A stretch of 16,170 nucleotides of DNA from Stanieria sp964562685 (GTDB taxonomy: Bacteria; Cyanobacteriota; Cyanobacteriia; Cyanobacteriales; Xenococcaceae), in contig CAZLUP010000079.1 in assembly GCA_964562685.1 (NCBI GenBank), positions 1-16,170 of the forward strand. The letters are read 5' to 3'. The position numbers and the translations under genes are program-made. Each line of letters starts with the position of its first letter. The stretch's first letter is position 1. The notes under the pieces were generated by a model that worked only from the letters and a program-made list of their open reading frames with translations, ran no database searches and was not told where the DNA came from. Positions 1 through 6,917 of the stretch are shown here, in pieces.

Positions 1-177
1 CTACTTTATTTGAATGGATGCCATTTTATTTTAATTGATTATCCGTACTTGATATAACTACTAATAACTAATCAATCGTTGATGAGTTTGAGTTTCTCTG
101 CTAAATTTTATTTTTTATACCTTCAATTATCTTTCGCTTGACTTGATGCGATCGCCTAATCTAAAATATAGAGTAAG

Positions 178-198
178 CACCGCCTAGTAACGGCGGTG
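178..198 (-). terminator. Putative hairpin terminator of the mur-ybaB cluster
   Basis: A perfect 7-bp inverted repeat, CACCGCC (178-184) and GGCGGTG (192-198), encloses a 7-nt loop. It lies 20 nt past the ybaB stop, so it would form in the 3' end of the transcript. No clear U-tract follows on the minus strand, so termination is inferred from position and GC-rich stem only. The rest of 1-218 is AT-rich, with one HIP1 site near 148 and no gene that I can see. Confidence 0.45.
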
Positions 199-218
199 TA
201 CCGAAAACTTGAATTAGC

Positions 219-557
219 TTACATTCCAGGTAGATTTAAACCACTGGTTAATTCTTCCATGCGCGATCGCATTGTTTCGGTGGATTTGGTGTAAGCATCT
301 TGCATTGCTACTGTGACTAATTCAGAAAGAGCTTCTGCACCTTTAGCCATAGCATCAGGAGAAATTTCGACGCGACGAGGCTCTTGATTGCCACTCATAA
401 CTACTGTGACTAAACCATCGTCACTTTGTCCCTCAATCTCCATTTGTTCTAATTCTGCTTGGAGTTTTTGCGCTCCTTGCTGAACTTCTTGGGCTTTTTT
501 AAAAGCTTCGGCAAGCTCTTTCATTTTACCTAGGGGACCAAAACCTTTTCCTACCAT
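219..557 (-). CDS. ybaB: YbaB/EbfC-family nucleoid-associated protein
   Basis: A 112-residue protein of the YbaB/EbfC family, small dimeric DNA-binding proteins that coat the nucleoid. The length is typical. The N-terminus is glycine-rich (MVGKGFGPLGKMKEL). A long charged helix follows (about residues 12-45, rich in K, E and Q), then a beta segment (GLVTVVMSGNQEPRRVEI, about 48-66) and a C-terminal helix ending in GLNLPGM, the usual family ending. The ATG at 557 has no strong Shine-Dalgarno upstream. It lies about 90 nt downstream of murB on the same strand, and a hairpin follows it, so it is probably the last gene of the murC-murB-ybaB cluster. The family identity is clear; the role in this organism is inferred. 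Confidence 0.9.
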   Translation of the reverse strand: MVGKGFGPLGKMKELAEAFKKAQEVQQGAQKLQAELEQMEIEGQSDDGLVTVVMSGNQEPRRVEISPDAMAKGAEALSELVTVAMQDAYTKSTETMRSRMEELTSGLNLPGM

Positions 558-649
558 ATTGTGATTATTTATTGTTTAAACTACAAAAATTCGACTGAGC
601 TATCATTATAGTTTTAAAGCGATGATGTCTGTTGAGGACTCCGATTGAT

Positions 650-1540
650 TTAAAATTCTCCTATTAATTTAACTTCTGGTTCTAACGAGACTGACCAATG
701 ATATTCTACTTGTTCTTGAATGTAACGAATTAACTGAAAGATATCACTGGCGGTTGCCTGACCACAATTAAGAATAAAATTAGCATGACGATGGGCTATC
801 TGAGCATCTCCAATCGTATATCCTTTTAAACCCAGTTGTTCGATTAGCCAACCCGCTGCATGGGGTTGAGGATTACGAAATACGCTACCACAGCTAGGTA
901 AATGATAGGGTTGAGTTGTCTTCCGTTGTGTCCAATTACGGTTAGACAAGTCCATGATTTCGGCTTTAGTAAAACCTGGTTGCAGTTGTAATGTCGCTCG
1001 CAACACCATCCGCCGATCCCCTTGTAAATTGGAGGTACGGTAAGCGTAATTTAAATCTTCTACGGTCAATTCTTGGATTGTACCATCAGGAGCAAGTACG
1101 GTTGTTTTGACTAAAAGATCGGCTAAACATTGATTATGCGCTCCTGCATTCATCACTACAGCACCGCCGACTGTGCCAGGAATACCTACTGCCCATTCCA
1201 ATCCTTTTAAGCCTCGTTTGGCTGCTTTCCACGCTAAATTAGCAATAGGTTCTCCTGCATCTGCTGTTAGTTGTCCTGTTTCTAAATCAAAGTTGTAACT
1301 ACGGAAATACCGAGTTGAAATCACTAAACCCTCAATTCCGCGATCGCTTATTAGTAAATTTGAACCTGCACCTAACAGAGTTAAGGGTACATCTTGAGCT
1401 TGATACCATTCAAAACTAGCTTCTAGTTCTGACCAATTTCTTGGTGCAGTATACCACTGAGCATTACCTCCTACTCGATAGGAAGTTTGATTAGCTAGAG
1501 GGACTTCAGTTTGAATTAAATCAGTGATAATTGAACTCAT
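650..1540 (-). CDS. murB: UDP-N-acetylenolpyruvoylglucosamine reductase
   Basis: MurB is the cytoplasmic FAD enzyme that reduces UDP-GlcNAc-enolpyruvate to UDP-MurNAc, the second committed step of peptidoglycan synthesis. Visible family motifs in order: YRVGGNA near the N-terminus, the FAD-binding LLGAGSNLLISDRG, GIPGTVGGAVVMNAGAH, YAYRTSNLQG, the active-site-serine motif SCGSVFRNP, and the final PEVKLIGEF containing the catalytic glutamate. This pattern fits a type I MurB. I prefer the ATG at 1540 (296 residues). An in-frame TTG at 1579 would add 13 residues (309). Neither start has a strong Shine-Dalgarno, so the start is uncertain. It is downstream of murC, with a 201-nt gap if the ATG is used. 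Confidence 0.95.
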   Translation of the reverse strand: MSSIITDLIQTEVPLANQTSYRVGGNAQWYTAPRNWSELEASFEWYQAQDVPLTLLGAGSNLLISDRGIEGLVISTRYFRSYNFDLETGQLTADAGEPIANLAWKAAKRGLKGLEWAVGIPGTVGGAVVMNAGAHNQCLADLLVKTTVLAPDGTIQELTVEDLNYAYRTSNLQGDRRMVLRATLQLQPGFTKAEIMDLSNRNWTQRKTTQPYHLPSCGSVFRNPQPHAAGWLIEQLGLKGYTIGDAQIAHRHANFILNCGQATASDIFQLIRYIQEQVEYHWSVSLEPEVKLIGEF

Positions 1541-1596
1541 GGTAATTGCTAGTTCAGAAACAGGTTTAACTTTGGTCAAGAAACAAAAGAGATTTT

Positions 1597-1616
1597 TTTA
1601 AGTATTTATACTTAAA
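1597..1616. repeat. AT-rich 8-bp inverted repeat between murC and murB
   Basis: TTTAAGTA (1597-1604) and TACTTAAA (1609-1616) form a perfect 8-bp inverted repeat with a 4-nt loop, upstream of the possible murB starts. It could be a regulator site or a weak RNA hairpin. No U-run follows on the minus strand, so a terminator is unlikely. Confidence 0.4.
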
Positions 1617-1741
1617 TTTTCGTAATCTCAGACACTTCTTGGCGAAGTCAAGACAACTTATGGAAGCAGAACTATTTAACCTTTGCTGACTAGAGGGATA
1701 AAAAATGTTCCTTAACTTCAACGCTAATGTAACCGATCGCT

Positions 1742-3271
1742 TTACTTTTGGGTAGTATTTTCTGGTTGAGCATAGAGAATTAAGGTTTGGGGAATGATTT
1801 GATTGAGGTTACCAGCACCTAGAAACACCACTAAATCACCTGGTTGCAAGATTTGTTGATGAAGAAAACTGCTTAAAGAATCCAAAGAAGGATGATAATA
1901 GACTTGAGAGTGATATTGTGCGATCGCTTCTACTACTTGTTGACCTTCAATTCCGCTTTGATTTTTTTCTCCTGCACTATAAATATCGGTAGCAACAACT
2001 AAATCTGCATCACTAAAAGAAGTTGCAAATTCTTGCAGAAAAGTTTGGGTGCGACTATAGCGATGAGGTTGAAAAACGGCTATTACTCTATGTTTATCTG
2101 CATCTTCTTGTATTTTTAAACGAGCAGCAGCTAAAGTGGCTTTAATTTCACTAGGATGGTGAGCATAGTCATCAATAAAAGTAATATTATTGGCTTCACC
2201 ACGATGTTCAAATCTTCGTTTTGTTCCAGAAAAACTAGCTAGTGCTTTGGCAATTACAGGAAATTCTAAACCTAATTTTCTTCCTACTGCTACCGCAGCT
2301 AAAGCATTACTAAGATTGTGTTTTCCTAGTAGTTGTAATTGTAAATCTCCTAAATATTTTCCTCGTTCCCAGACTTGAGCCTGACAGCCTTGATAATAAT
2401 AGGAAATATCTTTTATTATATAATCTGCTTCGGTTTCAGGATTGAGACTATAACTAATATCTACTGGCAAATTGTGACGCACTACTTCATCATCAAAACA
2501 ACCAATTAAAGTTCCACATTGTCGAGCAAAAGTTTGAAAAATTTCAACAACTTCCTCTAAACTTTGATAATGATCAGGATGGTCTAATTCAATATTAGTA
2601 ACTATGCCAATGGTAGGAGAATGTTTTACTAAAGAACCATCAGATTCATCTGCTTCTGCTACTAAAAACTCACTTTCGCCAATTCTAGCGTTACCTTCCC
2701 AAGCATCTACTTCACCCCCAACAATAATAGTGGGGTCTAAACCTGCTCTTAAAAGCAGATAACTAACCATACTACTGGTAGTAGTTTTACCATGAGTTCC
2801 TGAAACTGCAATACTATAAGAATCTGCAATTAAAGCAGCTAAAAGATCGGAACGATGGAAAATTGGACAACCCAATTCTAAAGCAGCTTGGTATTCAGGA
2901 TTACTAGGATTAATCGCAGTAGAACAGACAACTTGCGGTAAATAGTTTGTTACACTATTTTGATGAGAATGTCTAGCTGAAATAGCGGAATGATTTGAAT
3001 TTGTTTCAGTAATATTTCCTGCTAATAAAACTGGAGAAGTTTGACAAATTACTTCAGGTTGATACTTAAAAAAGTTTAAATTTGCTGCTGTTTGTGAATT
3101 AAAAATCTGAACTCCTAAACTTTGAAGTCTTTCAGTAATATGACTAGCTCGAAGATCTGAACCAGATACAGGTAGTTGTCGTTTAGCGACAATATAAGCT
3201 AAAGCTGACATTCCGATTCCGCCGACACCAATAAAATGAAATGGTTTGCCACTTAAATCTACTTTGTTCAC
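1742..3271 (-). CDS. murC: UDP-N-acetylmuramate--L-alanine ligase
   Basis: MurC is the cytoplasmic ATP-dependent ligase that adds L-alanine to UDP-MurNAc. Seen: an N-terminal Rossmann-like motif GVGGIGMSALA, the ATP-binding loop GTHGKTTT (about residues 158-165), EADESDGS, the DH of IVTNIELDHPDHY, GKHNLSNALAA, FIDDYAHHPSEI and FQPHRYSRTQ. I choose the GTG at 3271 (509 residues) because AAGGAG lies 8 nt upstream. A TTG at 3298 would put that site inside the gene. The protein is longer than the usual 460-490 residues because of a low-complexity Asn/Ser/His-rich insertion (about residues 78-115) between the first domain and PQVVCSTAI. From memory, insertions here also occur in other cyanobacterial MurC proteins. 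It is the first gene of the minus-strand cluster and diverges from gap2. Confidence 0.95.
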   Translation of the reverse strand: MNKVDLSGKPFHFIGVGGIGMSALAYIVAKRQLPVSGSDLRASHITERLQSLGVQIFNSQTAANLNFFKYQPEVICQTSPVLLAGNITETNSNHSAISARHSHQNSVTNYLPQVVCSTAINPSNPEYQAALELGCPIFHRSDLLAALIADSYSIAVSGTHGKTTTSSMVSYLLLRAGLDPTIIVGGEVDAWEGNARIGESEFLVAEADESDGSLVKHSPTIGIVTNIELDHPDHYQSLEEVVEIFQTFARQCGTLIGCFDDEVVRHNLPVDISYSLNPETEADYIIKDISYYYQGCQAQVWERGKYLGDLQLQLLGKHNLSNALAAVAVGRKLGLEFPVIAKALASFSGTKRRFEHRGEANNITFIDDYAHHPSEIKATLAAARLKIQEDADKHRVIAVFQPHRYSRTQTFLQEFATSFSDADLVVATDIYSAGEKNQSGIEGQQVVEAIAQYHSQVYYHPSLDSLSSFLHQQILQPGDLVVFLGAGNLNQIIPQTLILYAQPENTTQK

Positions 3272-3539
3272 CCTTAAATCTCCTTCTACACCACCCAAAC
3301 TGTAGTTAGCGCGTTGCTCGAAATAATTACGGGCTATGATAACAAGATTTTTTTGGTCTAGGTATAAGCAATTAGTCGCAAATTAGTAAAACTCTTTGAT
3401 TTGTTAACACTCATCAAAAAATAAATAAATTTCTTAACGTAGAACAAAACTTCAAAGTTGTGAGTATTTTTAAGTATAAATTTATAACTTCAGGTAATGT
3501 TGATATTTTCTGTCACATTAATCAATCAAATTTACAGTA

Positions 3540-3567
3540 TTGAATTATTCAGACTTTACGATATGAT
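3540..3567 (+). promoter_or_regulatory. Candidate sigma70-type promoter for gap2
   Basis: TTGAAT (3540-3545) and TATGAT (3562-3567) are separated by 16 nt, close to the -35/-10 consensus. This predicts a start near 3574 and a leader of about 50 nt. The rest of the 353-nt spacer between murC and gap2 (3272-3624) is AT-rich. I found no convincing murC promoter on the minus strand, no NtcA-type GTA-N8-TAC site and no riboswitch. Confidence 0.5.
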
Positions 3568-3624
3568 GAGTCATATTAAGAATCTTTTAATCTATTCATC
3601 TAACAAAATAGAGGGCAAGACGCA

Positions 3625-4644
3625 GTGATTAGAGTAGCGATTAACGGCTTTGGACGTATTGGACGTAATTTCGTAAGATGTTGGCTAGGAAGAGAAAATA
3701 GCCAATTAGAATTGGTAGGGATCAACGATACTTCCGATCCTAGAACCAATGCCCATCTGTTGAGATACGACTCTATGCTGGGTGTTCTTAAAGGTGTTGA
3801 TATCGAAGCTGATGCTAATTCAATAATTGTTAATGGTAAAACTATTAAATGTGTATCAGATCGTAATCCTCTCAACTTGCCCTGGAAAGATTGGGGAGTA
3901 GATTTAATTATTGAGTCTACGGGTGTTTTTGTTGATGAAGCAGGTGCATCTAAACACTTAGAAGCAGGAGCAAAAAAAGTCTTAATTACTGCTCCTGGTA
4001 AAGGTGGCAACATCGGTACTTATGTAATGGGTGTTAACCACAAAGATTACGAACACGGTAAAGAAAATATTATTAGTAATGCTAGTTGTACTACTAACTG
4101 TCTTGCACCTGTAGTTAAAGTGCTACACGAAAACTTTGGCATCATCAAAGGTACGATGACCACTACTCACAGTTATACTGGTGACCAACGTATTCTTGAT
4201 GCTAGCCACCGCGACTTGAGAAGAGCCAGAGCAGCAGCTATTAATATTGTTCCTACTTCTACTGGTGCTGCTAAAGCGGTTGCTTTGGTGTTACCAGCAT
4301 TAAAAGGCAAACTAAATGGTATTGCTTTGCGTGTGCCTACTCCCAACGTTTCTGTAGTTGATTTCGTGGCTCAAGTTGAGAAGAAAACAATTACTGAAGA
4401 AGTGAATGAAGCTTTGAAAAGAGCAGCAGAAGGAGAATTAAAAGGTATTCTTGGTTATAACGATTTACCTCTAGTTTCCTGTGACTATCGTGGTACTGAT
4501 GAGTCTTCAATTGTTGATGCTAGTTTAACCTTGGTTATGGATGGTGACATGGTTAAAGTTGTTGCTTGGTATGACAATGAATGGGGTTATTCTCAGCGAG
4601 TTGTTGACTTAGCAGAATTAGTTGCTCAAAAATGGCAAGCTTAA
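3625..4644 (+). CDS. gap2: Glyceraldehyde-3-phosphate dehydrogenase, Gap2 (Calvin cycle) type
   Basis: Gap2 is the cytoplasmic GAPDH of the Calvin cycle in cyanobacteria and uses NADPH (also NADH) to reduce 1,3-bisphosphoglycerate. The protein has 339 residues, the family length. Seen: the Rossmann motif INGFGRIGRNF (residues 6-16), GINDTSDPRTNAHLLRYDS, the active-site SNASCTTNC with Cys155, His182 in TMTTTHSYTGDQRILDASH, RRARAAAINIVPTSTGAAKA, and WYDNEWGYSQRVVDLA near the end. The sequence is much closer to remembered cyanobacterial Gap2 than to glycolytic Gap1. It has no C-terminal regulatory extension, so redox control would depend on CP12, which is not in this window. The start is GTG at 3625, with GAGGG 9 nt upstream. 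It has its own promoter and terminator and appears monocistronic. Confidence 0.95.
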   Translation: MIRVAINGFGRIGRNFVRCWLGRENSQLELVGINDTSDPRTNAHLLRYDSMLGVLKGVDIEADANSIIVNGKTIKCVSDRNPLNLPWKDWGVDLIIESTGVFVDEAGASKHLEAGAKKVLITAPGKGGNIGTYVMGVNHKDYEHGKENIISNASCTTNCLAPVVKVLHENFGIIKGTMTTTHSYTGDQRILDASHRDLRRARAAAINIVPTSTGAAKAVALVLPALKGKLNGIALRVPTPNVSVVDFVAQVEKKTITEEVNEALKRAAEGELKGILGYNDLPLVSCDYRGTDESSIVDASLTLVMDGDMVKVVAWYDNEWGYSQRVVDLAELVAQKWQA

Positions 4645-4675
4645 TTCATTTAATTACAATTTAATTAAATATTTG

Positions 4676-4714
4676 ATTCCCTTGATTGTATGATGCGTCC
4701 AGGGAATTTTTATT
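4676..4714 (+). terminator. Rho-independent-like terminator of gap2
   Basis: ATTCCCT (4676-4682) and AGGGAAT (4701-4707) form a 7-bp stem with an 18-nt loop, followed directly by TTTTATT. It starts 31 nt after the gap2 stop, as expected for an intrinsic terminator, although the loop is long. Confidence 0.6.
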
Positions 4715-4722
4715 ATGTTTTT

Positions 4723-4754
4723 CGGTAGGGATAATTCATGAATTATTTCTACCG
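4723..4754. repeat. 32-nt palindrome/hairpin downstream of gap2
   Basis: CGGTAG (4723-4728) pairs with CTACCG (4749-4754). Inside lies the perfect 16-nt palindrome ATAATTCATGAATTAT (4731-4746). The intervening GG and TT would form G-U pairs in a plus-strand RNA, giving a continuous 16-bp helix if the short loop is ignored. It may be a second terminator-like structure, a protein-binding palindrome or a small mobile repeat. Confidence 0.6.
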
Positions 4755-4803
4755 TTTGTGTCTTATAGCACTACAGTTTTTGGTTATGATATTATATTTT
4801 TGG

Positions 4804-4935
4804 GCATTGCTGAATCAAAGTATGATTTGTCATTCTGATAGCGATACGTTATCGGGTTAGGACACAACAATTTTGTAAGGGCGAACGGCGGTTCGCCCCT
4901 ACAAGAAATAATGTCCTAATCTTTATTCGTAATGC
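4804..4935. mobile_element. MITE-like nested inverted-repeat element
   Basis: About 132 bp with three nested pairs of inverted repeats. The outer ends are imperfect: GCATTGCTGAATCAAAG (4804-4820) against CTTTATTCGTAATGC (4921-4935). The middle pair is perfect: TTAGGACA (4857-4864) and TGTCCTAA (4912-4919). The core is TTGTAAGGGCGAAC (4873-4886) against GTTCGCCCCTACAA (4891-4904), with one mismatch and a 4-nt loop. There is no coding capacity. The GGGCGAAC/GTTCGCCC core resembles a repeat I recall as common in cyanobacterial intergenic DNA. I see no clear target-site duplication. Together with 4676-4754, this accounts for nearly all structure in the 321-nt spacer after gap2. Confidence 0.6.
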
Positions 4936-4965
4936 TATACAACTATTGATTTCTGTACTTTATTA

Positions 4966-5262
4966 TCAGCACATATGAGGTACAACTACATCGACTTGAG
5001 GTAAAAGAGCGATCGCTTTTGGGAAAGATATTTTAGCGGATAGTTTGTCTAAAGATTCACCAAGCTGCCATAAACCATCGGGATGCACTACGGCGTAATG
5101 ACTTCTTACCTTTGCTGGTTGTACTACTTCTCTTGCATAGATCAAAGACAATTTGTAGTAAAACTCTGAGACAGCAGAACCAAATAGATGTAAAACTGAT
5201 AAAGAAGGAGTTTGTAAAGAAGATTCGACTCGATCTGTCGAAAATATTTTGCTTGTCGTCAT
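4966..5262 (-). pseudogene. Truncated N-terminal fragment resembling a D-Ala-D-Ala-ligase-like ATP-grasp protein
   Basis: A 98-codon reading frame that starts 30 nt after the glpK stop on the same strand. Residues about 22-98 (LSVLHLFGSAVSEFYYKLSL, then AVVHPDGLWQLGESLDKLS, then PQVDVVVPHMC) resemble, from memory, the start of a cyanobacterial protein annotated as D-alanine--D-alanine ligase-like. That family continues for about 250 more residues with the ATP-grasp fold. Here it stops at TGA TAA immediately after VVPHMC, so the fold and catalytic residues are missing. The MITE-like element begins about 30 nt beyond the break. No strong Shine-Dalgarno precedes the ATG at 5262. A genuine small protein of unknown function is the alternative. 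Confidence 0.55.
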
Positions 5263-5292
5263 AACTGTTGAAACGAACCTAATATAAAGTGG

Positions 5293-6801
5293 TCACTGAG
5301 AAATCCAGTTTTTAGCTCTTTCTACTGCTTTTTGCCAGATTTTAAAATTAGCTTGAGCAGATGCTAAATCTTTACCTGGTTTAAAAATTCGGTCAACTGC
5401 ACTACCAGAAACTAAACTACTATAATCATCCCAGAAACCAACAGCTAAACCCGCTCCAAAAGCTGCTCCTTGGGCAGTAGAATCTACAAGAGCAGGACGT
5501 TCGACAGGAATCCCCAAAACATCTGCTTGAAACTGCATCAAAAAGTCATTTTGAGATGCGCCACCATCTACTTTTAGTAATGCTACGGGTGCATTACAAT
5601 CTAGATTAATCGCGTCTACCACCTCTTTGACTTGATAAGCGATCGCTTCTAAGACGGCTCTTACCATGTGTTCTCGTTTAACACCACCAGTAATACCTAA
5701 AAACGCTCCGCGAGCATTCATATCCCAGTGAGGCGCACCCAAACCACTTAAAGCGGGAACGAAATAAACTCCATTAGTATCAGATACCTGACGGGATAAA
5801 ACATCTGTTTCCGCAGCAGATTCAACTAGTTTTAAACCATCACGCAACCATTGAATACAAGCTCCTGTAGTAAACATTGCCCCTTCTAAAGCAAAATTTG
5901 CCTTACCATCCTGTTTTGTCCAAGCTACTGTAGCAAGTAGTTGATTTTGAGAACGAGTAATCTGTTCTCCTGCTTGAGCAACCAGAAAACAACCCGTACC
6001 ATAAGTACATTTTAATAAACCAGGGCGATCGCATCCATGGGCAAATAAAGCTGCTTGTTGGTCACCAAATATCGCAGTAATGGGAATTGCTGCACCGATA
6101 ATTTCGGGGTCGGTTGTGCCAAAACTACCCATACTTGGTTGAATTTTCGGCATGATCTGTTTAGGAATGCCAAATAATCCTAATAAAGCTTCATCCCAAT
6201 CAAGAGTTTCTAAATTCATCAACATCGTACGACTGGCGTTACTATGATCCGTGGCGTGAACTTTTCCCCCTGTTAAATTCCACAAAATCCAAGTATCTAT
6301 TGTTCCAGCAAGAATATTATCCCAATTGATATTGGAGTAATTTTGTTTAACCCAGTCTAATAACCAAGCAAGTTTAGTAGCAGAAAAATACGCATCAAGT
6401 ACTAAGCCAGTCCGTTCTTGAATTTCGGACGCTTTGCCTTGTTCTTTTAATTGATTACACAATTTGGCTGTACGACGATCTTGCCAGACAATAGCTTTAT
6501 GTAAAGGTTGACCTGTAGTTTTGTCCCACAGTAAACAAGTTTCTCGTTGCACAGTTAAACCAATGGCAGCTAAAGCAGAAGCAGAGATACCATTGTCATT
6601 TAAGACTTTTTGGATACAACTGAGCGTATCTTGCCAAATTTGATTAGGGTCGTGTTCCAGCCATCCTGGTTGGGGATAGTATTGAGTAAGTTCTTGATAA
6701 GTTTGACCTGCAACTTTCCCATCTCGATCAAAAATAATTGCGCGGTTGCCTGTCGTACCTAAGTCAAGAGCGAGAATGTATTTATTTGTTTGATTAGTCA
6801 T
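5293..6801 (-). CDS. glpK: Glycerol kinase
   Basis: GlpK phosphorylates glycerol to sn-glycerol-3-phosphate with ATP in the cytoplasm, feeding lipid synthesis and glycerol use. It belongs to the FGGY sugar-kinase family. Seen: the N-terminal phosphate loop ILALDLGTTGNRAIIFD (about residues 9-25), IGLTVQRETCLLWDK, GTIDTWILWNLTGG, AIFGDQQAALFAHG with the catalytic Asp, KCTYGTGCFLV, GLGAPHWD and the second-domain motif VDGGASQNDFLMQFQADVLG. I use the ATG at 6801 (502 residues, the family length). An in-frame upstream extension of 22 residues is hydrophobic and unlike the family. Asn in GTTGNR replaces the more common Ser of GTTSSR. It may be co-transcribed with the fragment downstream. Confidence 0.95.
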   Translation of the reverse strand: MTNQTNKYILALDLGTTGNRAIIFDRDGKVAGQTYQELTQYYPQPGWLEHDPNQIWQDTLSCIQKVLNDNGISASALAAIGLTVQRETCLLWDKTTGQPLHKAIVWQDRRTAKLCNQLKEQGKASEIQERTGLVLDAYFSATKLAWLLDWVKQNYSNINWDNILAGTIDTWILWNLTGGKVHATDHSNASRTMLMNLETLDWDEALLGLFGIPKQIMPKIQPSMGSFGTTDPEIIGAAIPITAIFGDQQAALFAHGCDRPGLLKCTYGTGCFLVAQAGEQITRSQNQLLATVAWTKQDGKANFALEGAMFTTGACIQWLRDGLKLVESAAETDVLSRQVSDTNGVYFVPALSGLGAPHWDMNARGAFLGITGGVKREHMVRAVLEAIAYQVKEVVDAINLDCNAPVALLKVDGGASQNDFLMQFQADVLGIPVERPALVDSTAQGAAFGAGLAVGFWDDYSSLVSGSAVDRIFKPGKDLASAQANFKIWQKAVERAKNWISQ

Positions 6802-6887
6802 TGGTAAGTAAAATTTGAATCTTGCCAAGCCATTATGCAAAACAATGACTGTTACCAGATTTATCAAGTTTAAGGTGATTATAAACT

Positions 6888-6917
6888 ACTCATTCCAAAC
6901 TAGCGTTTGGAATGAGT
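6888..6917. repeat. 13-bp perfect hairpin at the tnpB 3' end
   Basis: ACTCATTCCAAAC (6888-6900) and GTTTGGAATGAGT (6905-6917) pair perfectly around a 4-nt loop (TAGC). The hairpin covers the tnpB stop codon. IS200/IS605 elements typically end in subterminal hairpins beside tnpB, so this is a candidate right-end structure and part of any guide-RNA region. It could also act as a terminator, since TTTT follows it on the plus strand. Confidence 0.6.

Noticed and set aside
2190..2378. A 62-codon open frame on the plus strand.
   Set aside because: It is antisense to murC, composition follows the murC codons, and there is no ribosome site.
3600..4013. A 137-codon open frame on the minus strand.
   Set aside because: It lies antisense inside gap2, has no recognisable domain and no start context; it is explained by gap2 codon use.
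6802..6899. A glpK promoter from a TATAAT-like match at 6878-6883.
   Set aside because: No acceptable -35 element lies at the right distance, so it was not annotated.
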